Positions 8,478-17,802 are shown, counted from the stretch's first letter. The stretch is DNA of 64,000 nucleotides from Gp6-AA40 sp035649635 (GCA_035649635.1 DASRJE010000015.1:1-64000), one strand, 5' to 3'. The notes: generated by a model not told the origin, from the letters alone. A program made the numbers and translations.

Positions 8478-11099
8478 CTAAGGAACGCTCACAGGGCGTT
8501 CCTGAGACTGTGCGACTCTGGTCGTGGGTTCGGCGGATTCGAGCCGGGTCCGCATCTGGAAAGGCTCGCTTTCGATGATGCTCATGACGATAGACGATAG
8601 ACGGTAGTTCGTGGGGGCCGATTTCTTGACGATGCTGCGAACGACTGGCATGTCCGCGGGTTCGACACCGCGGCCCAGGGCGTAGGTCATCAATCGCTCG
8701 GTCAGCACTGTGGCCAACGCCTCGGGGCGGCTGAGGATGGCATTGCGGAGTGCAATCGGCCCATCTACCTTCGAGCCGTCCGCCAGCACGCCACCAGTAT
8801 CGATAGCCGCTCCGGTTTCAGTTACCTCGCGCCACTGTCCAACCGAATTGAACTTCTCGAGCGCAAAGCCGGCCGGGTCGATGATCCGGTGGCACGAGGC
8901 GCAAACCGGGTTGTTGCGATGGCGCTCCAGTTGTTCCCTCACGGTCTTCGGCGCCGCGTCCTTGTTGCTTTCTTCCAGCGTCGGGACGTTCGGCAGCGGG
9001 GGAGGAGGCGGCGTGTTCAGGAACGTGGTCAGGATGAACTTGCCGCGGAATACCGGCGACGTCCTGGTGGCGACCGAGGTCAGGGACAGGATGCTGCCTT
9101 GCCCGAGCAGTCCCCGTCGATTCGGATCGGCGATCTTCACCTGGCGGAACCGGCTGCCGTAGACGCCCGGAATGCCGTAATGCTTGGCCAGCCGCTCGTT
9201 CACGAACGTGTAGTCGGCGCTGAGCAACTCCATCGCGCTGCGGTTCTCGCGCAGGATGTACCCGAAGAACAGCTCCGTTTCGCGACGGAAGGCCTTGCGG
9301 ATGTTGTCGTCGAAATCCGGGAACATCAGGATGTCTGGCGCGACCTTCGACTCGAGGTTCCGGAGCTGCAACCACTGACCGGTGAAGTTGTTGATGATTG
9401 CGTCGGCACGCTCGTCCGCGATCATGCGCTTCACTTGAGCGGCGAGGACGCCAGGCTGCCGCAGGCGGCCGGCGACAGCCAGGTTCATCAGCGTCTGATC
9501 CGGGATGCTGCTCCACAGGAAGAAGGACAGCCGTGAGGCGAGTTCCACATCGCTGACAGGATGCGCAGTACCTGCCCGCACGCCCACGGCATCGCGTTCA
9601 ACGCGATACAGGAACGATGGGCTGGCGAGAATACGCGCGACGCCGGCACGAATCCCGGCGTCGAACGAACCGTTCTCCTCCGCGCGCGCCTGCTTGTAGA
9701 ACGTCATCGGTGCTTCGACGTCCGCCGCATTGACCGGCCGGCGATATGCGCGGCGCGCGAGATTGGTAAAGATCTTCTCGGCGCAGGCGGACTCGTCGGC
9801 CGCTGACGTCGGCTTGCACACGAACAGACGATCGCGGCTCGGCGAACTGCTGATGCCTTTGACCTCGTAGGGCCCTTCGACGCCGACGGTCTTCAGCCGC
9901 GCCAGGCCACCAATCATGTGAACTTCCTGGCTGTCGCGCTGTGCCGGCAGCCACACGTCTTGCCGTCGCGCCGGTCGCTCTTTCCACGTGTAACCGACTT
10001 CGTGTGGACCAGCGGTGACGAAGACCTTCCCGGTCATACGGGCATCGACGAGGGCCTTCGCCTCGTTCATGTCCTTGGACTGGATCTCGTGATCCTTCTG
10101 GCCTCCGACTTCAGCCGTGAAGACCTCTTCGCCATCGATGGTGATGACGAATGTATCGGGGGTCTCGTTGCTCTCCACCCCCGCGTAACCTTCCTCGACT
10201 CCACGCACGAGACGCCCGAAGAGCTTGTATTCGGCGTCGGCAGGGAACACATGATTGACGACCGTGCCACCGCGCGTGCCGAGAGGGAGACCTTCGATGT
10301 GCGCGTTCTGACTGAACTCGCGGCTGATCGGGTACTCGGTTGTCCCGGGGCGAACGTTCGGATCGCCCACGGCCATCGTGCTGATGCGCTGCGCAGCCGT
10401 CAGGTAGCGTTCCAGCAACAGCGGGGACGTGCCCAGTGCGGAGGCGATGTTGTCGAAGCCAAAGTTCGCCCCGTCGCTTGGCAGCAACTCGGTGACGTCG
10501 ATCTCGAGTGCCAGCAAATCACGAATCGCGTTCGCGTACTCAGTGCGATTCAAGCGATGCACGACGTAACGGCCGGGCGTGCTCTTGCCAACCCACGCGC
10601 GATCCAGCGAGCTCGCGAGCCAGGTCGTGAACCCCGTGTACTCGGCCTCGGTCGGATGCGGCATGCCCTGGGGCGGCATGGCCCGGACGCTGAGTTTCCG
10701 CAGCACGCGCTCCCACGTCGCGGCATGCGGCACGAGGTTCGTGAGGCTCGCGGTTTCGAGGTTGACGGGCTCATTCGCCGGTGACGCCGTCCGGCTGTTA
10801 TGACACGAAATGCAATATTGCTTGAGCCACGCCTGGTATTTCGCGGCCTGATCCGGCACCGCCGCAGCCTGCGTGTTGGCGGTCGAGGCTGGTTGCGTAC
10901 GGACTGGTGAGGACGATTGAGGCTGCGCGGGAGCCGGAGATGACGCGCGCGGCGCCGGCGCGGTTTGCGGACGAGACGCGGGCGTCGACTGTGCCCACAA
11001 GACGGCGGCGCCCACCCACACGAGGGCCGCGCTCACCAGGACTTTTCCAAACCGCTGCCGCCTGACAAAGTTCATTGCGCCGTTCCTTGCTGACTTCAC
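8478..11099 (-). CDS. Secreted multi-heme DUF1592/DUF1588/DUF1585 protein
   Basis: The 873-residue protein has a signal peptide (about 10-37), a Pro/Ala/Ser-rich linker (38-80), and an N-terminal cytochrome-like module with heme motif CISCH (96-100). DUF1587-like (VHRLNRTEYANAIRDLL), carbohydrate-binding-like, DUF1592 (SRLSFFLWSSIPDQTLM), DUF1588 (RRGLLGQGSILSLTS, then NPVCASCHRIIDPAGF with a second heme motif near 733) and DUF1585 (C-terminal ALATVLTERLMTYALGRG) regions follow. This architecture is common in Planctomycetes and Acidobacteria. The role is unproven but probably periplasmic or surface electron transfer tied to its DUF1552 partner. The start is GTG at 11099, overlapping the ankyrin stop by 4 bp (GTGA); ATG 11075 is an alternative. 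Confidence 0.92.
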   Translation of the reverse strand: MKSARNGAMNFVRRQRFGKVLVSAALVWVGAAVLWAQSTPASRPQTAPAPRASSPAPAQPQSSSPVRTQPASTANTQAAAVPDQAAKYQAWLKQYCISCHNSRTASPANEPVNLETASLTNLVPHAATWERVLRKLSVRAMPPQGMPHPTEAEYTGFTTWLASSLDRAWVGKSTPGRYVVHRLNRTEYANAIRDLLALEIDVTELLPSDGANFGFDNIASALGTSPLLLERYLTAAQRISTMAVGDPNVRPGTTEYPISREFSQNAHIEGLPLGTRGGTVVNHVFPADAEYKLFGRLVRGVEEGYAGVESNETPDTFVITIDGEEVFTAEVGGQKDHEIQSKDMNEAKALVDARMTGKVFVTAGPHEVGYTWKERPARRQDVWLPAQRDSQEVHMIGGLARLKTVGVEGPYEVKGISSSPSRDRLFVCKPTSAADESACAEKIFTNLARRAYRRPVNAADVEAPMTFYKQARAEENGSFDAGIRAGVARILASPSFLYRVERDAVGVRAGTAHPVSDVELASRLSFFLWSSIPDQTLMNLAVAGRLRQPGVLAAQVKRMIADERADAIINNFTGQWLQLRNLESKVAPDILMFPDFDDNIRKAFRRETELFFGYILRENRSAMELLSADYTFVNERLAKHYGIPGVYGSRFRQVKIADPNRRGLLGQGSILSLTSVATRTSPVFRGKFILTTFLNTPPPPPLPNVPTLEESNKDAAPKTVREQLERHRNNPVCASCHRIIDPAGFALEKFNSVGQWREVTETGAAIDTGGVLADGSKVDGPIALRNAILSRPEALATVLTERLMTYALGRGVEPADMPVVRSIVKKSAPTNYRLSSIVMSIIESEPFQMRTRLESAEPTTRVAQSQERPVSVP

Positions 11100-12799
11100 T
11101 GATTGGCAGCCTGCCCCACGTTTGCGGCTGCGTCATCCTCGGTCTTCTTTTCGTCCTTCTTGTCCTCCGTGCCCGGTGGCGGCGGCGGTGGCTGTGGCGT
11201 CGGATCGTCGGGCCCGAGCCCCATCAGCTCGCGCACGGCGGCGATCACGTCTTCACGCGAATCCCGTTTCGGGCGCCACGTCCGTGAGTCGGTGTTGTTT
11301 CCCGGCGGCGGCGGAGGCTCCGGTTTTTCGGCCAGCTGCAGCGGCGTCAGGTTGTCCTTGTTGACGACATCGAACTTGGCGCCGGCCGCAGCGAGCGCGC
11401 GAATGATCGCGACCTGTCGCGCCTGAACGGCCTGATGCATCAAGTACGCGCCATCGGGTGCCTTAGCGTTGGCATCGGCGCCGGCGGCAAGCAGCGCCTT
11501 CACGGCATCGATCGGCTCGCGATTCGATTCCTCGCGGAACGGTGGCGGGCCAAGGCGATCGAATCCCGGTCCCGCGGCAAACGAGGCGCCGCGTCCACCG
11601 TTGATCGCCACCATCGCTGGCGTCTTGCCGACATTCGGGTTGCCGCGTCCACCGCCGGCCGCCCCTTCCTTCTTCTCCTTCTTGACCTCAGTCGGGCTCC
11701 ATTCGACCTGCGCGCCGTGCGCGAGCATCAATTTGAGCGACTCGACGTCGGCCGCCACGGCCGCTCTGAAGAACGGCGATGAATTGATGTCGTCGCCGCA
11801 GCACAGCGTGTAGGAATGAAGCTGACCGACGAAGGCCTTGTTCGGATCGGCGCCCTTATCGAGCAGGTACTTGACGAGGTCGAGCGCTGACTGCTTGTTG
11901 GGGAAGTCAGCGCGAAGCCGCGATCCGTCTTTCGCGCGCATGTCGTTCGTTGCGTCGTGCATGTCGACAGCAAAGTAGAGCGAGCCGTCATTGGCATCGG
12001 CGCCGAGGTCGACCAGCGTCCTGGCGAGATCGAGTCGATCGTTGACGATGGCGACGATGGTGGCGGTGGCGCCGTCGCCGTTGGTCAATTTGGGATCCGC
12101 GCCGCCGGCGATGAGAGCCTTGACCGTATCCTCGTGCCCGTTGCGCGCCGCATACATCAACGCCGTGAAGCCGCCGGTCGGGTGATCGGCGTGCTTCCGC
12201 TCGGTGAGCGTGGTGACGTGCGCTTTGACGTTCGGATCGGCTTTCGCGTCGAGCAGCGCTTTGACAACGTCTGTGTGGCCCTCGGTGGCGGCCCACATGA
12301 GCGCCGTCTGCTTCTGATAGGTGTCGGTCGCGTTGACGTCCGCGCCTGCTTCGAGCAGCAACCGGACGGCTTCGGCGTTACCCGAGTACGATGCCGCCAT
12401 CAGCGGGGTCTCGCCCTCGCTGTGGGTAACCTTGAGGTCGCCTCCGGCCCGGAGCAGCGCCTGGATGATCGGCGCAGCGCCGGTGCGGCTGGCCTGAAGC
12501 AGCGGTGTGACGCCGTACTTATTAGATGTGTTCGGCTTGGCGCCGGCCGCGATCAGGGCCTGCGCCATCGGGAGATCGGACTGATAGGCGGCCCAGAGAA
12601 GCGCCGTCGATCCATCACGTCCGGGTTCGTTGACGTCAACGCGCTTGGCGATCAATGCGCGGACGGTGGCAACGTCACCTTTCTTGGCAGCTTCAACGAG
12701 AGCGCTGTCTCCTGCCGCCTGCCCCGAAGCCCCTGGGAAGGCAAAGACAATTGTCAGGAACGCAATCAGTAGCCATCCGGAATTACGAGCGGCGTGCAT
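11096..12799 (-). CDS. Secreted ankyrin-repeat protein
   Basis: The 567-residue protein has a signal peptide (about 1-27) followed by consecutive ankyrin repeats, for example DSALVEAAKKGDVATVRALI, GVTPLLQASRTGAAPIIQAL, ETPLMAASYSGNAEAVRLLL, TALMWAATEGHTDVVKALLD and TALMYAARNGHEDTVKALIA. Repeats continue less regularly to about residue 500. The tail (about 530-567) is acidic and Pro-rich. Ankyrin solenoids bind proteins; this one precedes the DUF1592 gene with a GTGA overlap, so it is probably a periplasmic scaffold or partner for the DUF1592/DUF1552 pair. AAGGTGG precedes the ATG. It is the first gene of this minus-strand unit. Confidence 0.92.
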   Translation of the reverse strand: MHAARNSGWLLIAFLTIVFAFPGASGQAAGDSALVEAAKKGDVATVRALIAKRVDVNEPGRDGSTALLWAAYQSDLPMAQALIAAGAKPNTSNKYGVTPLLQASRTGAAPIIQALLRAGGDLKVTHSEGETPLMAASYSGNAEAVRLLLEAGADVNATDTYQKQTALMWAATEGHTDVVKALLDAKADPNVKAHVTTLTERKHADHPTGGFTALMYAARNGHEDTVKALIAGGADPKLTNGDGATATIVAIVNDRLDLARTLVDLGADANDGSLYFAVDMHDATNDMRAKDGSRLRADFPNKQSALDLVKYLLDKGADPNKAFVGQLHSYTLCCGDDINSSPFFRAAVAADVESLKLMLAHGAQVEWSPTEVKKEKKEGAAGGGRGNPNVGKTPAMVAINGGRGASFAAGPGFDRLGPPPFREESNREPIDAVKALLAAGADANAKAPDGAYLMHQAVQARQVAIIRALAAAGAKFDVVNKDNLTPLQLAEKPEPPPPPGNNTDSRTWRPKRDSREDVIAAVRELMGLGPDDPTPQPPPPPPGTEDKKDEKKTEDDAAANVGQAANQ

Positions 12800-13037
12800 C
12801 TTGGCCCCACCTTTTCACTGTGTCTTCCACAGCGTGAGAAGTGCAACGAGACTGAGTCGAAATGCTACCCCGGGGACATCGTCCCTGACGGTCAAAAACT
12901 ACACAAATATCGCTCCGCGTACACGAATCGCGACACGCTGATATTACACCTGCCGGGGTCCAGCCAGGCTGGAATACCTATACGGCCAGCGTATAAACGA
13001 AACGGCGGTTATTGCAGGTTTTTGCCCAGATTCCGCC
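12800..13037. other. Upstream region of the ankyrin-DUF1592-DUF1552 unit
   Basis: There is no plausible gene in these 238 bp. The stretch 12890-13020 is more AT-rich than its surroundings and should contain the minus-strand promoter for the ankyrin gene. A near-perfect short palindrome CCAGCC-A-GGCTGG lies at about 12960-12972. I could not pick out a convincing -35/-10 pair. Confidence 0.4.
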
Positions 13038-13760
13038 CTAGGGACACGCTTCAGCCACGCGGTTTACGGTCGCGACGTTGATGCCGTTTACGCCCCCGGC
13101 GCCGATGAGAATCCCGGTCACGGACATTCGCTGACCCACGAAAGTGTCGAGCCGGTTCAGGACGAATTTGAGGGCCACAGTCCGATCGCCGAGCGGCCGG
13201 GTGGCGTCTTCCGGAACAGGCCCGGTTTTTTCGATTCGCTGAGGTGCGGTCGCACTCGTCAAGGTCCAGTCGGCTCCACTTTTCGGGGCCAGACAGCCGA
13301 CGACTCGGACGAGCGTATTGTTCGGCAGCTCGCCTGGGCCGTCCTTCGGGATGATCTGGACATTTGCCACGGTTTCCGGTGTGACCTCGGTCTTGCCTGC
13401 GGGGAAGCCGTTCGACTTCAGGATCAGCGCGACGAGATCGTTGTACGTAGGAGCCGGGAGCGAGCCGCCCTGGCCGTTGGGCATATTGGTTTTAACGAAG
13501 TTGAGCAGATCGCCAACGGTCTTCTGCGTGTAGCCCTCCCAAAACTTGTCACCGCTCAGTGGCCGGGTGCCCTGAGAGGTAAGTGTGTGGCACCGCTCGC
13601 AACTCTGGCTGAACACGCCCGCCGCGCGGTCGGCCTGCGCGTCGGTGTAGACGCCATCCCAGACGGTCGGGCCCGTGGGCTTGGCTTCCTGGGCGCCGAT
13701 GACAACAGTCGACACGGTTCCCAGGAACAGGGCACACATCGCGCGAAGCATCGATCGCAT
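13038..13760 (-). CDS. Secreted monoheme c-type cytochrome with extra C-terminal domain
   Basis: The 240-residue protein has a signal peptide (about 1-23) and a class-I-like cytochrome module with heme motif CERCH (54-58); the Met-containing NMPNGQGG lies about 30 residues later, and LVALILKSNGFPAG is typical of the final helix of such modules. From about 125 on, the chain changes to a beta-rich domain (VRVVGCLAPKSGADWTLTSA, VGQRMSVTGILIGAGGVNG) that resembles a small OB-fold. The fusion is longer than a normal 100-130-residue cytochrome c. GGAGG precedes ATG 13760 by 10 nt. It is likely a periplasmic electron carrier, possibly for the DUF1592 protein or a dehydrogenase elsewhere. Confidence 0.85.
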   Translation of the reverse strand: MRSMLRAMCALFLGTVSTVVIGAQEAKPTGPTVWDGVYTDAQADRAAGVFSQSCERCHTLTSQGTRPLSGDKFWEGYTQKTVGDLLNFVKTNMPNGQGGSLPAPTYNDLVALILKSNGFPAGKTEVTPETVANVQIIPKDGPGELPNNTLVRVVGCLAPKSGADWTLTSATAPQRIEKTGPVPEDATRPLGDRTVALKFVLNRLDTFVGQRMSVTGILIGAGGVNGINVATVNRVAEACP

Positions 13761-13814
13761 GGTCGCGTTGCCTCCACGAGTACGGCGTTGAGGGGTCCGG
13801 AGAGTCCGCTGCGC

Positions 13815-13875
13815 CCGCCTCCGCCGAAAGGCTTCGGCGCGGCGTGCGACCGGCGTGCTGCGCCGTGCCGGTCGC
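13815..13875. repeat. GC-rich hairpin pair, CCCGCCTCCGC..CTTCGGCG family
   Basis: CGCCGAA (13822-13828) pairs with TTCGGCG (13833-13839) around a 4-nt loop. GCGACCGGC (13846-13854) pairs perfectly with GCCGGTCGC (13867-13875). The left half shares its opening CCCGCCTCCGC and its AAGCTTCGGCG-like core with the repeat at 16.32 kb. It lies upstream of the cytochrome gene and may be a mobile palindromic repeat rather than a terminator. Confidence 0.6.
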
Positions 13876-13989
13876 GCGTATTGTAGTCAAGTCGTGCTCG
13901 GCCTGGAGGCGATATCTTCGGTGGGTGAAGGGATGATGTCAGAGTGCCGCGTTGGGCACCAGGCTGTCCAACGCGGCCTCTGGCCGAGA

Positions 13990-14754
13990 CTAGCGCAAGT
14001 TTTCCAGATCCACAGTTCCGTTGACGTCTTTGATCAAGCGGATCGTTTCCACGGACAACGCCCCCGCGCCGGCGAACGCCGCCGTGCCGGCTGCGCCGAG
14101 CTTCGTACCATCGAGCGCTACGGCCGACTGCGCCCTGGCTTGCACTTCGACCTTCTGGACTCCAGGGATCGCGTTCGCGTGCAGGAAGTTGAAGTGATGG
14201 ACGGTCATAGTCTTCAAAATTAGCTGCAGCTCTTCGGGGTCTGCACAAGTGACAGCGCCGTCATCACCGGCGGTGCAGTTGAGTCCCGAGAACCGCGCCG
14301 CGAGTTTCTGGAATCGATCACAGTAGGTGACGCCTGTATCTGCGTCCAGAAGCACCTCCTCCAGATCGCGTCCATTGCTCGGCTGCGCCAAAACCTCACT
14401 GCCGTCTGGCTGAGTGATCTTCACCTGGACCTTGATCCGCGACTGGGCCGCCGCGCTGTCGAGCTCACCACCCTTGCTCCTGACCGTCGTGTCTGTGACA
14501 AGACCACACTGAAGCGACACGCCGATCGCGAGCTCCTTCGCATTCGGCGTCTTGATTTGGGTCGTCAGGATCGTGACCCATCCGGTGTCGTTTGGGGTGG
14601 TGGAGCCGGGATTGGCGGGATTTGCCGCCGCCGACGCGAGATCAATGAGCTCCTTGAACCTCCACGCCGCCTTCGAACTCTGCGCAAAGACCGATTCCGC
14701 CCCCATTAGGACGAGCGCTGCCAAACTGAAACCGATCACTACTCGTTTCGACAT
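13990..14754 (-). CDS. Secreted protein of unknown function
   Basis: I start at ATG 14754 because AGAGGAG lies 6-12 nt upstream and the protein then begins with a proper signal peptide (MSKRVVIGFSLAALVLMG, cut near VFAQ). The mature part (about 230 residues) is rich in beta-strand patterns: TGWVTILTTQIKTPNAKELA, IKVQVKITQPDG, VEVQARAQSAVALDG. It has Cys residues in pairs (LQCGLV, TYCDRF, LNCTAG, VTCADP) that could form two disulfides. I do not recognise a family. The gene stands alone between a cytochrome gene and a two-component system. Confidence 0.7.
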   Translation of the reverse strand: MSKRVVIGFSLAALVLMGAESVFAQSSKAAWRFKELIDLASAAANPANPGSTTPNDTGWVTILTTQIKTPNAKELAIGVSLQCGLVTDTTVRSKGGELDSAAAQSRIKVQVKITQPDGSEVLAQPSNGRDLEEVLLDADTGVTYCDRFQKLAARFSGLNCTAGDDGAVTCADPEELQLILKTMTVHHFNFLHANAIPGVQKVEVQARAQSAVALDGTKLGAAGTAAFAGAGALSVETIRLIKDVNGTVDLENLR

Positions 14755-14949
14755 GTGTTTCTCCTCTGTGGACGTACGGAATCCACCCTGGTCCGGGGAG
14801 CTTCGGATTGAACGGTCAGTTGTGGGGGTGGATGTGATGATCTCTGGCGTTGCGAGCGAGGTCAAGCAAAATTCGTATGGACACCAACGGTTGAGTCACA
14901 TGTGCACAAAACGACACCGCATCGAACAATCGAAGATTCGAGGTTCGCG

Positions 14950-16275
14950 TCAGGAGGGATAACCGAGTGGCAGTCGCAGCGTCGCGCGCGTACCGCGTCG
15001 ATCGCTCCTGTTCTCGAGTGCGAGCGTACCGCCGTGTCCTTCAGCGATCTGGCGGCTGAGCGCGAGGCCGATGCCTGAACCACCTGGCTTGGTGGTGAAG
15101 AACGGAACGAACAGGTTGCTCGTGCTCTGAAGGCCGGGTCCTTCGTCCTCGATGCGAACGACCAGCATGTCATCCTGCGTCGTCCAGATCGCCGCCACTC
15201 TGCCACCAGTCTCGAGCGCGGCGTCCGTCGCGTTGCGCAAGAGATTGATCAGCAGTTGCTCGAGTTGATCGGCGTCAGCGGACACCGTCGTCTCGAAGCA
15301 TCCGTCGAGCGTCACCGGCAGTCGTGGATCGAGTCCGACGACGCGGCGCATCAGCTCACCAAACGCCAACGCCTTGCGCGTCGGTGCCGGCAGGCGCGCG
15401 AGCCGCGCGTACGCGCTCGTAAACCGACTGAGCGCATCGGCGCGCGACGCGACGATGCCGAGGCCGCGCTGCATGTCTTCGCGCCAATCGTCCGGTGGAG
15501 GATCGCGAGCGAGCAGCGACTCGAGGCTGCCCGCGATCGACTTGATGGGCGCGAGCGAGTTGTTCAATTCGTGCCCGATCACGCGAATGAGGCGACGCCA
15601 CGCCTCGCGTTCCTGATCGCGCAGCGGCTGACTGAGATCGGACAACACGAGCAGTTCGTGTCGCGTCCCTCCCTGCCAGAACGTCGTGCGCCGTGTTTCC
15701 CAGCGCCCGGTGCCACCCGGGAAACTCAACTCCTGGATCGTGGACGTGCCGCCCAGCGCGGCCTGCAATCCGAGCTCGCCCGCCGGGTGTCCCATGAGGC
15801 TGATGGCGTCCTGACCGAGCAGTCGCTCGCCCGCGCGATTGACGAGGACCAATCGATGCTCGTTGTCGAAGGCAAAGATAGCGACGTTGATCTCGGCCAT
15901 CACAGAGCGGAGCAGGGCGGTGGCTTCCTGCGCGCCCAGGCGCTGCACGCGAAGGGTCTCGGCAAGCGTGTTGATTTCGAGCATCACGTGCGCCAGCGGA
16001 TCGCTGCCTGGTGCTTCCCGCGCCCGGACGGAGAAGTCGCCTTCGCGCATCGCCGCCAACAGGTTCGCGATGGTTTGCAGCGGGCGCGCGACGCGATCGC
16101 GAACGACGATGGTCAAAGCGATCCACGCACCGAGGGCGAGGACCAGGGCGGTGACACGGACGAGCGTCGAGTAGCCCCCGAGCCAGAGCAGCGTGATCGA
16201 CAGCACGATGGCTGGCAGCGCCGTTGTGAGCGTGAGGAGGGTGACTCGACGATCGTGAGTAAAGAAAGACCCCAT
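14950..16275 (-). CDS. NtrY-like membrane sensor histidine kinase
   Basis: ATG 16275 has GGAGG upstream; an in-frame GTG at 16308 would add 11 residues. From 16275 the protein has 441 residues: two TM helices (about 10-33 and 38-60) with a very short external loop, a HAMP linker (RDRVARPLQTIANLLAAM), a PAS domain (about 125-220; AIFAFDNEHRLVLVNRAGER), an H-box VIGHELNNSLAPIKS with His at about 235, an N-box LLINLLRNATDAALE, then the G1 and G2 boxes EDEGPGL and GGSGIGLAL. HELNN is typical of NtrY-type kinases. It probably phosphorylates the NtrC-like regulator encoded 168 bp away, which precedes it in transcription order. Confidence 0.92.
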   Translation of the reverse strand: MGSFFTHDRRVTLLTLTTALPAIVLSITLLWLGGYSTLVRVTALVLALGAWIALTIVVRDRVARPLQTIANLLAAMREGDFSVRAREAPGSDPLAHVMLEINTLAETLRVQRLGAQEATALLRSVMAEINVAIFAFDNEHRLVLVNRAGERLLGQDAISLMGHPAGELGLQAALGGTSTIQELSFPGGTGRWETRRTTFWQGGTRHELLVLSDLSQPLRDQEREAWRRLIRVIGHELNNSLAPIKSIAGSLESLLARDPPPDDWREDMQRGLGIVASRADALSRFTSAYARLARLPAPTRKALAFGELMRRVVGLDPRLPVTLDGCFETTVSADADQLEQLLINLLRNATDAALETGGRVAAIWTTQDDMLVVRIEDEGPGLQSTSNLFVPFFTTKPGGSGIGLALSRQIAEGHGGTLALENRSDRRGTRATLRLPLGYPS

Positions 16276-16321
16276 CACCTGCGACGAAACCTCCCATGAC
16301 TCCGACACACAAAGGCACTGA

Positions 16322-16365
16322 GGACACCCGCCTCCGCTAAAGCTTCGGCGGGCAAGCCGGCGTGT
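16322..16365. repeat. GC-rich hairpin repeat between sensor and regulator genes
   Basis: CCCGCC and GGCGGG enclose CTAAAGCTTC, and the outer GACAC pairs with GTGTC. The opening and core match the copy at 13.8 kb. A second palindromic stretch (GCGCCTTAGCC ... GGCGAAGGCG) follows at about 16370-16400. The repeat lies inside the predicted regulator-sensor transcript and could uncouple their expression. Confidence 0.55.
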
Positions 16366-16443
16366 CTGCTTGGGCGCCTTAGCCAGCGGCGAAGGCGACT
16401 GTCTCTGTGTCTCGGTGTGTCGTAGGTGCGTTTGGACACAGGT

Positions 16444-17802
16444 CTACGAGAGCCTGTACCTCTCGAGGCGCCGATAGAGCGCGGAGCGGCTGAGACCGAG
16501 TGCCTTCGCGGCCAGCGTCACGTTACCGTGACGGGCCATGGCCTTGCGGATCAGCAGCGCTTCGACGTCCTCCAGGCTCATTTCGTCCAGATGCTCGCCC
16601 ATGGCGACCGGGGCCCGCAGACCCAGATCCGCCGTGTGCACCACGTTGCCTTGCGCCATCAGGACGGCGCGCTCCACGGCATGATCCAGCTCGCGGACGT
16701 TGCCGGGCCAGCGGTGATCGACGAGCGCCCTCAACGCGGACGGATCGAAGCCGGTGATCGCCTTGCGATAGCGCTGCGCGTGCGTCGTCAGAAAGCAGGC
16801 GGCCAAGCGCGGGATGTCCTCGCGTCGATCGCGCAACGGGGGCAGATGGATCTCGATGGTATTGAGACGGAAGAGCAGGTCCTGCCTGAAACGGCCGGCT
16901 GCGACTTCAGCGTTGAGGTCGGCGTTGGTCGCCGAGATCAGGCGCACATCGGCCTTGCGTGTCCGCGACGACCCGAGCCGCTCGAATTCGCCGGTCTCGA
17001 GCACGCGCAGCAGTTTCTGCTGCTGGCCGAGTGGTACGTTCGCGATCTCGTCGAGGAACAACGAGCTCCCGTCAGCCATCTCGAAGCGTCCGACGCGATC
17101 CTGCTTGGCGTCGGTGAACGCTCCTTTCACATGACCGAAGAGCTCGCTCTCGAACACACCCTCGGAGACACCACCGGCGTTGATGGTGACCATCGGGCGT
17201 GCCGTGCGAGGCGATACGCCGTGCAGCGCCTGCGCCACGAGACTCTTCCCGGTGCCGTTCTCGCCGGTGATGAGCACGTTGGCGTCCGATGGGCCCACGC
17301 GATCGATCATCTGCAGCACCGGCCGCATCGCGGAAGCTTCAGCGATCAGCGTGGCACTCCCCTCGGTCGCCGCGCGGGTCTGCGCTTCAAGGCGCCCGGC
17401 GCGACGCAGCGCCCGACCGAGCTCCATCTGCGTGCGCAGGATGGTGAGCAGCCGGTCGTTGTCCCAGGGCTTCTCGATGAAATCACCGGCGCCGCGGCGC
17501 ATCGCCTCCACGGCGACGTGCACCGAGCCCCAGGCCGTCATGACGATGACGGGCAGGACCGCATCGCCCGCGTGAATCTGACGAAGCAGTTCCAGCCCTT
17601 CCTCGCCCGACGTGGTGTCACGCGCGTAGTTCAAGTCGATCAGCACGACGTCGTAATCACGTTGGCTGAGCGCCGTCAGCGCCGCGGCGGGCGACTCGAC
17701 TGTATCGATTTGATAACCCTGCCCTTTGAGCAAGAGGCGAAGGGCTTCAAGGACATCGCGCTGATCGTCGGCGATGAGGACGCGGGGCGAAGTGGAAGGC
17801 AC
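16444..17802 (-). CDS. NtrC-family sigma-54 response regulator
   Basis: The 452-residue protein has a receiver domain (1-120) with acidic pair D12/D13, phospho-acceptor D56 in LIDLNYARDTTSG, and Lys111 in KPWDN. The AAA+ domain (about 155-385) has Walker A GENGTGKS (180-187), Walker B GSSLFLDEI (245-253) and the sigma-54 contact loop written GAFTDA (228-233) instead of GAFTGA. A Fis-type HTH closes the protein (410-452; NVTLAAKALGLSRSALYRRL). The start is GTG with GAGGGA 12 nt upstream. It is transcribed before the NtrY-like kinase. Its location next to a permease array suggests envelope-stress or efflux control, which is inference. Confidence 0.93.
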   Translation of the reverse strand: MPSTSPRVLIADDQRDVLEALRLLLKGQGYQIDTVESPAAALTALSQRDYDVVLIDLNYARDTTSGEEGLELLRQIHAGDAVLPVIVMTAWGSVHVAVEAMRRGAGDFIEKPWDNDRLLTILRTQMELGRALRRAGRLEAQTRAATEGSATLIAEASAMRPVLQMIDRVGPSDANVLITGENGTGKSLVAQALHGVSPRTARPMVTINAGGVSEGVFESELFGHVKGAFTDAKQDRVGRFEMADGSSLFLDEIANVPLGQQQKLLRVLETGEFERLGSSRTRKADVRLISATNADLNAEVAAGRFRQDLLFRLNTIEIHLPPLRDRREDIPRLAACFLTTHAQRYRKAITGFDPSALRALVDHRWPGNVRELDHAVERAVLMAQGNVVHTADLGLRAPVAMGEHLDEMSLEDVEALLIRKAMARHGNVTLAAKALGLSRSALYRRLERYRLS

